From assembly GCA_035471785.1 (NCBI GenBank), contig DATIPQ010000107.1:1-47635 (forward strand): DNA of 47,635 nucleotides, written 5' to 3'. The notes under the pieces are model-generated. The model worked only from the letters and a program-made list of their open reading frames with translations, was not told the origin of the DNA and searched no databases. Shown in pieces: positions 26,894 through 36,890 of the stretch (within the stretch, counting starts at the first letter, position 1; every line of letters begins with the position of its first letter). A program made the translations under genes and the position numbers. The DNA is from Acidobacteriota bacterium. GTDB lineage: Bacteria; Acidobacteriota; UBA6911; RPQK01; DATIPO01.

Positions 26894-27508
26894 ATGCCCA
26901 AGTTTCCCCGTCCGTTCTTCCGCTGGCGCCCTCATCCCTGGCATGGCCTGGAGGTGGGGCCCGATGCGCCGCGGGTCGTTCAGGCCTACATCGAGATCAC
27001 GCCTTTCGATCTGCTCAAGTACGAGTTGGACAAGGAAACGGGCTACCTGCGCGTTGACCGTCCCCAGCGCACTTCTTCTCAGCCGCCCAGTCTGTACGGC
27101 TTCATCCCGCGCACGTTTTGCGGGGCTCGAGTAGGCTCGATGATGAAAGGCGCCCAGCGGGGCGACGGAGATCCCCTGGATATTTGCGTCTTCAGCGAAA
27201 GGCCCTTTTCCCGTTCCGAAGTCATCGTCAACGCGCGGGTCATCGGCGGACTGCAAATGCTCGATCAGGAAGAGGCCGACGACAAGATCATCGCCATTTT
27301 GCAAAGCGACAACCTGTGGGCGGAGGTGGAGGACATCGGCGATCTTCCAGGCATCCTGGTGGAGCGGCTCAAGCACTACTTCTTGACCTACAAGTCGCTG
27401 CCGGGCGAAGAGTCTCCGGTGCAGATCCTGAAAGCCTACGACCGGGCTCGTGCCGAGGAACTGATTCGGGCCTCGATGGAGGACTACAACGAAGAGTACG
27501 GGGAATAG
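26894..27508 (+). CDS. ppa: Inorganic pyrophosphatase, family I
   Basis: A 204-residue soluble enzyme hydrolysing PPi to phosphate, which pulls biosynthetic adenylation and nucleotidyl reactions forward. The signature [12 protein letters not shown] carries metal-binding Asp91, 93 and 96, and [10 protein letters not shown] supplies the second Asp pair. [15 protein letters not shown] matches the family's KYE motif. It has an extra N-terminal 20-30 residues relative to compact bacterial forms. No signal peptide. It is followed after 22 bp by the exported amidohydrolase. A second, lipoprotein pyrophosphatase is at 36891-37658. Confidence 0.92.
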   Translation: MPKFPRPFFRWRPHPWHGLEVGPDAPRVVQAYIEITPFDLLKYELDKETGYLRVDRPQRTSSQPPSLYGFIPRTFCGARVGSMMKGAQRGDGDPLDICVFSERPFSRSEVIVNARVIGGLQMLDQEEADDKIIAILQSDNLWAEVEDIGDLPGILVERLKHYFLTYKSLPGEESPVQILKAYDRARAEELIRASMEDYNEEYGE

Positions 27509-27530
27509 CGCCCCGGGGAGGAAAGCAGAT

Positions 27531-29156
<1,626 letters not shown>

Positions 29157-29231
29157 CCGCAGCAGGAAAGGGATCTTTCGGAGCCGGCTTTCGTGTGAAG
29201 AATCGTGACCTCGGCCGGCTCAAGCTCCAGG

Positions 29232-29840
29232 ATGCCCAACTTCAAGCGTTCCCAGTTCCACGGCTTCGAGCCCTCCAGCGAGGAGATTTACGCCCAGTTC
29301 CGCCCTCCTCCCGAGGACGCCCGCATCAATCCCCGCACCCTCAGCCCCTTTCTCAGGGTGCTGATGGAAATCGACGGAACGGTGACCCGCTTCATCGAGG
29401 CCTATACCCAGGAAAAGGTGGAAGTCCTCAAGCTGGGGCAGGGACGCCTGCAGCTGCCCGAAGACGTCGATATCCTGAAAGCCAAGGCAGGCAGCCAGGT
29501 CACCACCCGCCAGGTGCTTCTGTGGGGCCGGGAGAGCCGACGCATTTACGGATACGGCTCTTCGCTGATCCTGCCCGAGCGGCTCTCGCCGGAAGCCCGC
29601 GAGAAGCTGTCGCACCCCGAGGAGGGGCTGGGACGCATCATGCGCAAAACCCGCATGGAAACCTATCGCGAGATCCTCTGGAAGTACCGCGAGTATTCCG
29701 ACGTGCTGCCCGAGGCCATACGTCCCCTGGCTTCCATCGGGTTGGTCAGCCGAACCTACCGCATACTCTGCGGCGGACGGCCCATCATGGCCATCAATGA
29801 GAAGTTTCCACGTGTTCTCGATCTCCCCGATCATCATTGA
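29232..29840 (+). CDS. Chorismate pyruvate-lyase-like protein (DUF98/Rv2949c type)
   Basis: A 202-residue protein resembling the DUF98 family, whose mycobacterial member Rv2949c converts chorismate to 4-hydroxybenzoate and pyruvate. The supporting pattern is FLRVLMEIDGTVTRFIEAY (the LLxxDGTxTRxLE signature), RQVLLWG, and the central ETYREILWKYREY. I assign it by motif memory, not alignment. The start is ATG 29232; an in-frame GTG at 29205 is an alternative, and neither has a good ribosome site. The CoA-ligase-like gene starts about 40 bp downstream, so its product could be activated directly. Confidence 0.65.
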   Translation: MPNFKRSQFHGFEPSSEEIYAQFRPPPEDARINPRTLSPFLRVLMEIDGTVTRFIEAYTQEKVEVLKLGQGRLQLPEDVDILKAKAGSQVTTRQVLLWGRESRRIYGYGSSLILPERLSPEAREKLSHPEEGLGRIMRKTRMETYREILWKYREYSDVLPEAIRPLASIGLVSRTYRILCGGRPIMAINEKFPRVLDLPDHH

Positions 29841-29878
29841 GCTCATGCCGGCCCTCGAACACGGAAGGCGCAAATGAT

Positions 29879-31219
29879 ATGAAGCCCAAGCGCAACCCGC
29901 CCCACAAGCCTGATCAACTCGAATCGCCGCCCGCCGGTGCCCCGCTTGCCGAGGAAGGCCTGAGCCGCGAGGAGATCGCCCAGCGTCAGTGGCGAATGCT
30001 GCAAGCCGGGGTGGCTCAGCTTCTCGACACCAACGCCTTCTACCGGGCCAAACTGAAAGAAGCCGGAGTGGAGGATGCCCGCCAGTTGTCGTCCTGGGAC
30101 GACTATCGCCGCCTGCCCTTCACCCGCAAGTCGGAACTGTCCTCGGACCAGGAGGAGCACCCGCCCTACGGCACCAACCTGACCTATCCGCTGAGCCGCT
30201 ACGTGCGGGTTCACCAGACCTCAGGAACCAAAGGCGAGCCCCTGCGCTGGCTGGACACCGAAGAGAGCTGGCAGTGGTGGGCGCGCTGCTGGCAGCGGGT
30301 CTACCAGGCGGCTGGGGTGAATCGGCGGGACCGCATTTTCTTCGCCTTCTCTTTCGGCCCCTTTATCGGGTTCTGGAGCGCTCATGAGGGCGCCCGCCAC
30401 CTCAACGCCCTGGCCATTCCGGGGGGCGGCATGTCTTCCATCCAGCGGCTGCAGGCGCTGCTCACCCATCGCGCCACCGTGCTGGTGTGCACGCCCACCT
30501 ACGCCCTCCATTTGGCCGAAGTGGCCGCCGAGGAACAGGTCGACCTGCCCTCTTCCTCGATCCGTGTCACCATTCAGGCGGGAGAACCGGGGGCCGGCCT
30601 GCCCGCCACCAGGGCCCGCATCGAAGAGGCCTGGGGGGCCCGCTGCTATGATCACGCCGGAGCCACCGAAGTGGGAGCCTGGGGCTACGAGGGGAAGCTT
30701 CAGAACGGCCTCTTCGTCAACGAGCGAGAATTCGTGGCCGAGGTCCTTGATCCCGATTCCGACAAGCCCGTCAGTGATGGGGAGTTGGTGCTGACCAATT
30801 TGGGGCGCTTCGGAATGCCCGTGCTGCGTTACCGCACCGGCGACCGGGTGCGGCTGGCCTCCCAGCCTTCCCCTTGCGGACGCACCTTTCAGCGGCTTGA
30901 AGGCGGCATCATCGGACGCGTCGACGACGTGCTGCTGGTACGAGGCATCAACATCTATCCCTCTTCGGTGGAAAACATCGTGCGGCGCATTGGCGCCATC
31001 GGGGAATTCTCGGTTGAAGTCACCCGCCGGGAGAGCCTTGACGAGATGGAGGTCCGCATCGAGGTTGATGACTCCGCCGACGAAGAAGACGTCGCCTCCC
31101 AGCTCTCCAAGAACCTGCGCAACGCCTTGGGCTTGCGGGCCACGGTCACTCCGGTGCCTTTCGGCTCTCTCCCCCGCTTCGACCTCAAGGCCCGACGCTT
31201 CAAAGACCTGCGCGAGTAA
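29879..31219 (+). CDS. PaaK-like aryl-CoA ligase / adenylate-forming enzyme
   Basis: A 446-residue enzyme of the phenylacetate-CoA ligase family. Motifs in order: HQTSGTKGEPLRW (ATP loop), YDHAGATEVGAWGYE (adenylate site), LRYRTGDRVRL, and IIGRVDDVLLVRGINIYPS at the hinge to a complete C-terminal lid domain. Such enzymes couple ATP to form aryl-AMP and then an aryl-CoA. Next to a chorismate-lyase-like gene, 4-hydroxybenzoate is a plausible substrate (inference). The frame opens at 29837, but ATG 29879 follows GGAAGG. Unlike the short enzyme at 18481 it is full length. Confidence 0.85.
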   Translation: MKPKRNPPHKPDQLESPPAGAPLAEEGLSREEIAQRQWRMLQAGVAQLLDTNAFYRAKLKEAGVEDARQLSSWDDYRRLPFTRKSELSSDQEEHPPYGTNLTYPLSRYVRVHQTSGTKGEPLRWLDTEESWQWWARCWQRVYQAAGVNRRDRIFFAFSFGPFIGFWSAHEGARHLNALAIPGGGMSSIQRLQALLTHRATVLVCTPTYALHLAEVAAEEQVDLPSSSIRVTIQAGEPGAGLPATRARIEEAWGARCYDHAGATEVGAWGYEGKLQNGLFVNEREFVAEVLDPDSDKPVSDGELVLTNLGRFGMPVLRYRTGDRVRLASQPSPCGRTFQRLEGGIIGRVDDVLLVRGINIYPSSVENIVRRIGAIGEFSVEVTRRESLDEMEVRIEVDDSADEEDVASQLSKNLRNALGLRATVTPVPFGSLPRFDLKARRFKDLRE

Positions 31220-31230
31220 CGCTCTGGGGC

Positions 31231-31263
31231 AAAAAAAAGCCCGCCGCGGAATCCGCGGCGGGC
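31231..31263 (-). terminator. Strong intrinsic terminator
   Basis: An 11-bp GC-rich stem (GCCCGCCGCGG 31239-31249 with CCGCGGCGGGC 31253-31263, loop of 3) is followed on the minus strand by eight T. It lies 25 bp after the stop of the DUF2911-like gene and ends that transcript. The stem may also weakly affect the convergent plus-strand operon. Confidence 0.9.
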
Positions 31264-31288
31264 GCTTGCAGCTTTCAACAGAAAGCGG

Positions 31289-31804
31289 TTACTCGGCGGC
31301 CTTGTCGGAAATGGCTCCGGCCAAGTGCAGGTTTCCAAAAGTCCAGGTCAGAACCGCGCGGCCTTCCATGTCTCCGTCTCCAGGCACGATGTCGAAGTTG
31401 ATGTGCGCTTCGCGGATAGGGAGCTTCTGGAAGTTGGAGTCCAGCTTGGTGACCTTGGATGCGTCAGGAGCGTCCTGGAAGCCCAGGCGTCCTTCGTGCA
31501 GGGCCATGACCCAGTCGTCGCCGTCCTTGATGGCGCCCACGTGGTAGTCGCCGGCGGCGAAAGTGTGGCCGCCCACGGTCAGATCGCCTGCGAAATTGAT
31601 GGAGGCAAAAGCCTTGTTGAAGGTGCCGTCCTCGATTCCCTCCAAGTGGGCATCATTGGCGGGGGCGGTGAAGAACGACAGCTTCACGTCCACTCCGTTG
31701 ACTTTGGTGCTTACGGTCTTGCTCATGTGGGGATGCGCCATCAGTAGTCCCGCCACCAGCGTGACACTCAGGGCGACGCCCAGCAGTTTCTTGGTCCAAT
31801 GCAT
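31289..31804 (-). CDS. Secreted DUF2911-like protein
   Basis: A 171-residue protein with a signal peptide (KKLLGVALSVTLVAGLLMA, cleavage after AHP or nearby). The mature part has a beta-rich look with GDYHVGAIKDGDDWVMALHEG, reminiscent of the central motif of DUF2911 proteins, then HINFDIVPGDGDMEGRAVL. The function is unknown. The start ATG 31804 has GGAGGAGG 7 nt upstream; an in-frame start 7 codons further up is less likely. The base usage looks expressed and regular, and the strong terminator suggests high or isolated expression. The DUF2911 assignment is tentative. Confidence 0.72.
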   Translation of the reverse strand: MHWTKKLLGVALSVTLVAGLLMAHPHMSKTVSTKVNGVDVKLSFFTAPANDAHLEGIEDGTFNKAFASINFAGDLTVGGHTFAAGDYHVGAIKDGDDWVMALHEGRLGFQDAPDASKVTKLDSNFQKLPIREAHINFDIVPGDGDMEGRAVLTWTFGNLHLAGAISDKAAE

Positions 31805-31944
31805 TCTCAGATCCTCCTCCGTCATCTAGGTAGAACGTCCCTCGACCCATGAGATGGGGTTTGTATTCTCTGTCCAATACGCATCCCACAACCGAAAGTT
31901 CCGGCTTTCTCTTGTCCGCGGACTTGCCAGGGGCCTGGGTGGGG

Positions 31945-33291
31945 CTAAGTGCCGAGGCTGATTTCGGCTCCCCGCGCGACCTTGGCCACCATCTCCCTGA
32001 GCAGGGAAGGTTCGTGCTCGGCCAAGTCGTAACGCACGCGGAGGGCGGGCTTGTCGATGCGGATCACCCGGCGCAAGTCGATGGGCGTGCCAATCACCAC
32101 GACGTCGCAGTCGGCCAAGGCGATGGTCTTCTCCAATTCGCGCAGTTGCCGGTCATAGTAACCCAGGGCCGGCACCACGTCGCCCAGCCTGGGATATTTG
32201 CGGAAGGCCTCGGCGATGCTGCCTTGAGCGAAAGGACGGGGATCGACGATCTCGGCGGCATGATGGCGGCGAGCCGCCACCACTCCGGCGCCGATGTTCA
32301 TCTCGCCATGGGTCAGCGTAGGACCGTCCTCGATGACCAGTACGCGTTTTCCTTCCACCTGCTCCGGGTCTTCCAGGCTCAGGCGGCTGTCGGCGGTAAT
32401 GATGGTGGCCTGCGGGTTGCGGGAACGAATATTGCGCTTGACCGTTTCGATGTCTTGAGCCTGGGCGCTGTCGCATTTGTTGATGACCACGGCATCGGCC
32501 AGCGTGAGGTTGGTCTCGCCGGCCCAGTAGAGCAGCTCGTGTCCGGCGCGCAGCGGATCGGCTACCGTCACCGTCAGGTCGGAATCATAGAAGCTGGGGT
32601 CGTTGTTGCCTCCGTCCCACAGGATCAGGTCGGCTTCCTGCTCGGCTTGGCGCAAAATGGCCTCGTAATCGACGCCGGCGTAAACGACGTTGCCGGCCGC
32701 GATGTGGGGTTCGTATTCCTCCATCTCCTCGATGGTGCACTCGAATTTCCTCAGGTCCTCCAGGGTGGAGTAGCGCTGCACGGCCTGGGCTGCCAGGTTT
32801 CCGTAGGGCATGGGATGACGGATGGCCACGACCCTCTCCACGCCGATGTCGTCCTTGAGGATCTGCACCAGCCGCCGCGTGGTCTGGCTCTTGCCGCACC
32901 CGGTGCGCACAGCCACCACGCTGATAACCGGTTTGCTGCTCTTGAGGAATCCGCGCCGTGGAGCCAGGATCTGGAAATCGGCCCCGGCACAGGCCACTCG
33001 GTTGCAGACCTGCATCAGATCGACGTAGTGAATGTCGCTGTAAGAGAAGACGCAGACGTCGATCCGCATGCGCTCGATCAGGGCCTCCAGCTCTTCCATA
33101 GGATGGATGGGGATGCCGTCGGGATAGAGCGGTCCGGCCAGTGAAGCAGGATACTTGCGTTCGTCGATATCGGGAATCTGGGTGGCCGTGAAGGCCACGA
33201 CTTCGTGGCTGGGGTCATCGCGGTAAACGGTATTGAAGTTGTGGAAGTCGCGCCCTGCGGCGCCGATGATGATGGTTTTCTTGGGCTTCAT
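31945..33291 (-). CDS. P-loop GTPase related to cyclic 2,3-diphosphoglycerate synthetase
   Basis: A 448-residue protein. Residues 1-115 form a Rossmann-like N-terminal domain (IIIGAAGRDFHNFN), then a P-loop segment VVAVRTGCGKSQTTRR (about 126-140), LILWDGGNNDPSFY as Walker-B-like, and VVINKCDSA as the NKxD guanine motif. This layout matches the bacterial homologues of archaeal cyclic 2,3-diphosphoglycerate synthetase, whose true role in bacteria is unknown. The ATG is preceded by AGGAG further up and AGGAAA next to it. It is divergent from the ornithine carbamoyltransferase gene. Confidence 0.82.
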   Translation of the reverse strand: MKPKKTIIIGAAGRDFHNFNTVYRDDPSHEVVAFTATQIPDIDERKYPASLAGPLYPDGIPIHPMEELEALIERMRIDVCVFSYSDIHYVDLMQVCNRVACAGADFQILAPRRGFLKSSKPVISVVAVRTGCGKSQTTRRLVQILKDDIGVERVVAIRHPMPYGNLAAQAVQRYSTLEDLRKFECTIEEMEEYEPHIAAGNVVYAGVDYEAILRQAEQEADLILWDGGNNDPSFYDSDLTVTVADPLRAGHELLYWAGETNLTLADAVVINKCDSAQAQDIETVKRNIRSRNPQATIITADSRLSLEDPEQVEGKRVLVIEDGPTLTHGEMNIGAGVVAARRHHAAEIVDPRPFAQGSIAEAFRKYPRLGDVVPALGYYDRQLRELEKTIALADCDVVVIGTPIDLRRVIRIDKPALRVRYDLAEHEPSLLREMVAKVARGAEISLGT

Positions 33292-33322
33292 TTTCCTAAT
33301 CTCCTACCACTGGCTGAAGGCA

Positions 33323-33351
33323 ATTCTAATGCCGGTTGAAAATTTTGTAAA
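33323..33351 (-). promoter_or_regulatory. Sigma70-like promoter of the P-loop GTPase gene
   Basis: On the minus strand TTTACA (33351-33346) and TAGAAT (33328-33323) are 17 bp apart, each one base from consensus. The leader to ATG 33291 is about 25 nt and contains the ribosome site. Confidence 0.65.
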
Positions 33352-33467
33352 CAAACGGGGAGGGGGTCTTTTGAGCCGCTGCCGGACTTCTACCTGGGGC
33401 ATTAGACCCAGTCGCAGGCGAGTTGGCAGCGACGGCGGCTGGAACGGCGATTGCTAGATCAACGGCT

Positions 33468-34412
33468 ATGAAGGATTTTCTCAAAACCGCCGATTTGACC
33501 CGGCGAGACCTGCGCCTGCTGCTCGACATGGCCGACCGTTTCAAGTCGCAGCCCTATCAGCACCGAACCGAACTGCAGAACGAGTCGGTCTCGCTCTATT
33601 TCAACAAGCCCTCAACGCGCACCCGCATCTCAATGGAAACGGCGGTCGTGCGCTTGGGAGGCGTTCCCATCATGATGGGTCCCAACGACCTGCAATTAGG
33701 ACGCGGGGAGACCATCGAAGACACGGCCCGCGTCATCAGCCGTTTCTCGCGGGCCTTCATCATCCGCACCTTCAGCGATGAGGAGGTTCACACCTTTGCC
33801 CGATGGGCCTCCATTCCGGTCGTCAATGCGCTGACCGACAGGCACCACCCCTGTCAGAGCGTGGCCGATCTGATGACGCTGCGCGAGAAGAAAGGAGATC
33901 TCGACCGGCTCAAGCTGGCCTACCTGGGCGACGGCAACAATGTCGCCGGCAGCCTCATGGAAGCCTGCGCGATAAGCGGATGCGATATCGCCATCGCCAG
34001 TCCGCCGGGCTACGGCATCGATGAGGGGGAGGTGGAGCGCATCCAGGAACTTGCCGAAGAAAGCGGCTGCACTCTGATGGTGACCGAAGACCCCAAGGAG
34101 GCGGCAGGAGGAGCCGACGCCCTCTACACGGACGTATGGCTGTCGATGGGCGACCCCGAAGAAGAGCGCCAGGCGCGCCTCCAGGCGCTGGGGCCCTACC
34201 AGGTCAACGAAGAGCTCTTTTCCGGGGCCAAGCCGGACGCCATCTTCATGCACTGCCTGCCCGATCATCGGGGAGAGGAGGTCAGCGCCGAGGTGGTGGA
34301 CGGTCCCCGCTCGGTGGTATTCGATCAGGCCGAGAACCGGCTGCACACGGCCATGTCCATCATTTACGGATTGGTGGAGCAGCGTCTCGAGGGCCGGGGA
34401 GGCGCCCGCTGA
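33468..34412 (+). CDS. argF: Ornithine carbamoyltransferase
   Basis: A 314-residue enzyme joining ornithine and carbamoyl phosphate to citrulline, or running in reverse in arginine deiminase pathways. Visible are the carbamoyl-phosphate site KPSTRTR (residues 47-53), HHPCQSVADLMT, GDGNNVAGSLM (ornithine loop) and HCLPDHRGEEV. The ATG at 33468 begins typical sequence; 15 further in-frame upstream codons look non-coding. The gene overlaps carbamate kinase by 1 nt (TGATG), so the pair is translationally coupled and likely works together to make ATP from carbamoyl phosphate (arcB-arcC logic). An anabolic role is also possible. Confidence 0.93.
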   Translation: MKDFLKTADLTRRDLRLLLDMADRFKSQPYQHRTELQNESVSLYFNKPSTRTRISMETAVVRLGGVPIMMGPNDLQLGRGETIEDTARVISRFSRAFIIRTFSDEEVHTFARWASIPVVNALTDRHHPCQSVADLMTLREKKGDLDRLKLAYLGDGNNVAGSLMEACAISGCDIAIASPPGYGIDEGEVERIQELAEESGCTLMVTEDPKEAAGGADALYTDVWLSMGDPEEERQARLQALGPYQVNEELFSGAKPDAIFMHCLPDHRGEEVSAEVVDGPRSVVFDQAENRLHTAMSIIYGLVEQRLEGRGGAR

Positions 34413-35326
34413 TGCGAGTGGTAATCGCTTTGGGAGGCAATGCCCTGCTGCGCCGCGACCAGCAGGCGGAAGCCCACCTGCAGAAGCAGAACGTCAGTCT
34501 GGCGGCCGAGGCCGTGGCCGAGATCGCCCGCCGACATGAGGTGGTGGTGACCCACGGCAACGGTCCCCAGGTGGGGCTGCTGGCCTTGCAGTCCATCGCC
34601 TACGGCGAGGTCGAGCCCTATCCGCTGGATGTACTGGGTGCGGAAAGCGAAGGCATGATCGGCTATCTCATCGAGCAGGAACTCGACAACGACCTGCCCG
34701 ACCGCCAGATCGCCACCCTGCTGACCCAGACGGTGGTGGACGCCCATGACCCCGCTTTCCGGGACCCGTCCAAGTTCGTGGGGCCCCTCTATGAGGAAGA
34801 GGAAGCCGAGCGCCTGCGCAAGAACCGCGGATGGACGCTCAAGAAGGACGGTCAGAAGTACCGCCGCGTCGTGCCCTCGCCCGCTCCCCTCAGAATCGTG
34901 GAACTGCCCACCATTCGCTTGCTGGTGGAGCACGGAGTGCTGGTGGTGTGCGCGGGAGGAGGAGGAATCCCCGTGGCCATCGACGAAAGCGGAGCGATTC
35001 GTGGTGTGGAGGCGGTGGTGGACAAGGACCGGGCCTCGGCCCTGTTGGCGGCCGACCTGGAGGCCGACGCCCTGCTCATGCTCACCGATGTGGACGCCGT
35101 CTACCGCAACTGGGGCCAGGACGATCAGCAGGCCATCCGCCGCGTCACCCCCCAGCAGATCGACCCGTCCCAATTCGCCTCCGGCTCCATGGGTCCCAAG
35201 GTGGAAGCCGCCTGCCGCTTCGTCCAGAACGGAGGCCGTCCTGGACGGATGGCCGGAATCGGCGCCTTGACCGAGGCGGCCGCCATCCTGCGGGGAGAGT
35301 CTGGCACGGTCTTCAAGTGCTGCTGA
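34412..35326 (+). CDS. arcC: Carbamate kinase
   Basis: A 304-residue amino acid kinase-fold enzyme: carbamoyl phosphate + ADP gives ATP, CO2 and ammonia. Motifs are VIALGGNALL at the N-terminus, VVTHGNGPQVG, VVCAGGGGIPVA, AVVDKDRASALLA and FASGSMGPKVEAA. It is coupled to the ornithine carbamoyltransferase by a TGATG overlap. Full length. Its 3' end overlaps the convergent DoxX gene by 14 bp. No arginine deiminase gene (arcA) is visible in the window, so citrulline would have to come from elsewhere. Confidence 0.94.
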   Translation: MRVVIALGGNALLRRDQQAEAHLQKQNVSLAAEAVAEIARRHEVVVTHGNGPQVGLLALQSIAYGEVEPYPLDVLGAESEGMIGYLIEQELDNDLPDRQIATLLTQTVVDAHDPAFRDPSKFVGPLYEEEEAERLRKNRGWTLKKDGQKYRRVVPSPAPLRIVELPTIRLLVEHGVLVVCAGGGGIPVAIDESGAIRGVEAVVDKDRASALLAADLEADALLMLTDVDAVYRNWGQDDQQAIRRVTPQQIDPSQFASGSMGPKVEAACRFVQNGGRPGRMAGIGALTEAAAILRGESGTVFKCC

Positions 35327-35741
35327 CCCGGCTTGCCAGCCAATAGTCGAGCGACCAGCGGTCCGCTTCGGCCGGAATGAGGAAGACCGCCACCATCAGC
35401 ACCGTTCTGGGAAAGATGTGGTCGATGATGGAAAAGAGCGGTTCCTTGAGCAGGTGTCCGTAAGTGACCAGCAGCAGGATCATTCCCAGGGCGATAAGAG
35501 CCTCGCGGGTGCGGAATCCGATCACCAGCATGAGTCCGGCCAGCAGTTCCACCACGGGAATGGCCGCTCCGGTGGCCAGCAGGAGAAAATGAGGAATCCA
35601 GCTATCGGCGTAGGGTCCCGTGAAGAGGCGCTCGGCATGCCCCATCGGGCCCATGGTGAAACACTTGAACCACCCAGCCATGAGAAAGATGATGCCCAGC
35701 ATCACACGACAGAAAAAGCGAGCCCAGCATTGTCCGTTCAT
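35313..35741 (-). CDS. DoxX-family membrane protein
   Basis: A 142-residue protein with four predicted transmembrane helices: FFCRVMLGIIFLMAGWFKCF, PHFLLLATGAAIPVVELLAG, REALIALGMILLLVTYGHLL, and IFPRTVLMVAVFLIP. The PVVELLAGLMLVIGFRT segment is the DoxX family core. Biochemical roles in bacteria vary and are mostly unknown. It ends inside the last codons of carbamate kinase on the opposite strand. No clear ribosome site was seen at ATG 35741. Confidence 0.82.
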   Translation of the reverse strand: MNGQCWARFFCRVMLGIIFLMAGWFKCFTMGPMGHAERLFTGPYADSWIPHFLLLATGAAIPVVELLAGLMLVIGFRTREALIALGMILLLVTYGHLLKEPLFSIIDHIFPRTVLMVAVFLIPAEADRWSLDYWLASRVSST

Positions 35742-35804
35742 GGCGGAAGTCTAGCAAAGCCGACATGCTTCGTCCTCGCGGTACCCTTCAGCCCTCCGGG
35801 CCTC

Positions 35805-36809
35805 TCACCCGAAGACGGCGGTGAGGACGCGTTTGCCGGCCTCCAGCACTTCCCGGCGGTGGCCGAGGCGGTAGATCTGGGTGAGGCCGGGACGGGGATT
35901 GACGTCGACCACCACAGCCTCTTCCGGTTCGGCTTGCAGAGAGGGGACGCGGAAGTCGATCCCCAGGTGGCGCAGGTTGAGAATGCCGGCGATGCGGCGC
36001 CCGATTTCGATCCAGGGCCGGGAGGGATCGGTGATGATGCCGCCCAGGGCGAAACGGCGCAGGTTGAGGATGTCGCCTCCCAATCGCAGGCTCTGCCCGC
36101 GGGGCAGAACGGTTTGCTCGTCCCATCCCCGCGACAGGACCTGGCGTTTCCAATCGGGAAAGTTGGGGGCTTCCTTCCAGATGAGGTCGGAGGCGTAGCG
36201 GCGGTCTTTCCGCTCGGCCAGGCGGCGGATGGTGGAGCGTCCGTCACCCTGTACGACCAGCGGCAATCGGCTGTAGCCGATGAGGAACTCGTCATCCAGG
36301 AAGTCGAGCCGGATGTCCACCCCCGGCACGCGCTGCTGGACCAGCGCCAGGCCGTCGTAGTGCCAGATCTCTCGCAGCGCTTGGCGGATTTGCTCTTCGT
36401 CCTCCGCCACTGAAACCAACTGACCTCCGCACAGCGTGTTGGGCTTGACGACTACCGGATAGCCTTCATGGCGGGCGAAGCCGATTGCGTGACGCCAGCC
36501 TTCCTGCAACCCGAAGCGATGGCTCGTGAAGTGTCCGGGACGCAGGCAGCGCACGTTTTTAGGCACGGAGATCCCGTGGCGCCCGAGCAGCAGTCCGCTG
36601 TAAAACTTGTCGTCGGCCAGCCGCGTCGACAGCGATTCGTTGAGAGGGATGTGCCCGGCCAGGATGTAGCGCCGCTGATGGCCCCGAATCAATTCACCCA
36701 GGATCTTCGAGTCCTGGTCCAGCAGGCGCAGCTCGATGCCCAGGGCCGCGGCGGCCTCGCCATAAATGTCCAGCGCCCTCTGCCCGTCGGGACGGTTCAT
36801 TGCAGTCAT
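35805..36809 (-). CDS. ATP-grasp ligase, substrate unknown
   Basis: A 334-residue ATP-grasp protein. The ATP-binding Lys is in HEGYPVVVKPNTLCGGQLV, the second half has LVQQRVPGVDIRLDFLDDEFL, and the catalytic/metal end reads VVVDVNPRPGLTQI (Asp-x-Asn, as in glutathione synthetase, cyanophycin synthetase and RimK relatives). These enzymes join a carboxylate to an amine through an acyl phosphate. The substrates cannot be read from sequence. Its neighbours are arginine-metabolism genes on both sides, so an amino-acid or peptide ligase is a reasonable guess only. A second in-frame ATG lies 3 codons in. Confidence 0.82.
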   Translation of the reverse strand: MTAMNRPDGQRALDIYGEAAAALGIELRLLDQDSKILGELIRGHQRRYILAGHIPLNESLSTRLADDKFYSGLLLGRHGISVPKNVRCLRPGHFTSHRFGLQEGWRHAIGFARHEGYPVVVKPNTLCGGQLVSVAEDEEQIRQALREIWHYDGLALVQQRVPGVDIRLDFLDDEFLIGYSRLPLVVQGDGRSTIRRLAERKDRRYASDLIWKEAPNFPDWKRQVLSRGWDEQTVLPRGQSLRLGGDILNLRRFALGGIITDPSRPWIEIGRRIAGILNLRHLGIDFRVPSLQAEPEEAVVVDVNPRPGLTQIYRLGHRREVLEAGKRVLTAVFG

Positions 36810-36890
36810 TGTGCCTCAGAGCTGCTCTCTCTGTAATCTCTCTGTCCTCTTCCAAGCGGGCGGCGGATCGTTTAGACTTTTCCAGGCCGT

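Noticed and set aside
31231-31263. Terminator for the plus-strand CoA ligase gene
   Set aside because: The T-run follows the hairpin only on the minus strand, so it belongs to the DUF2911-like gene.
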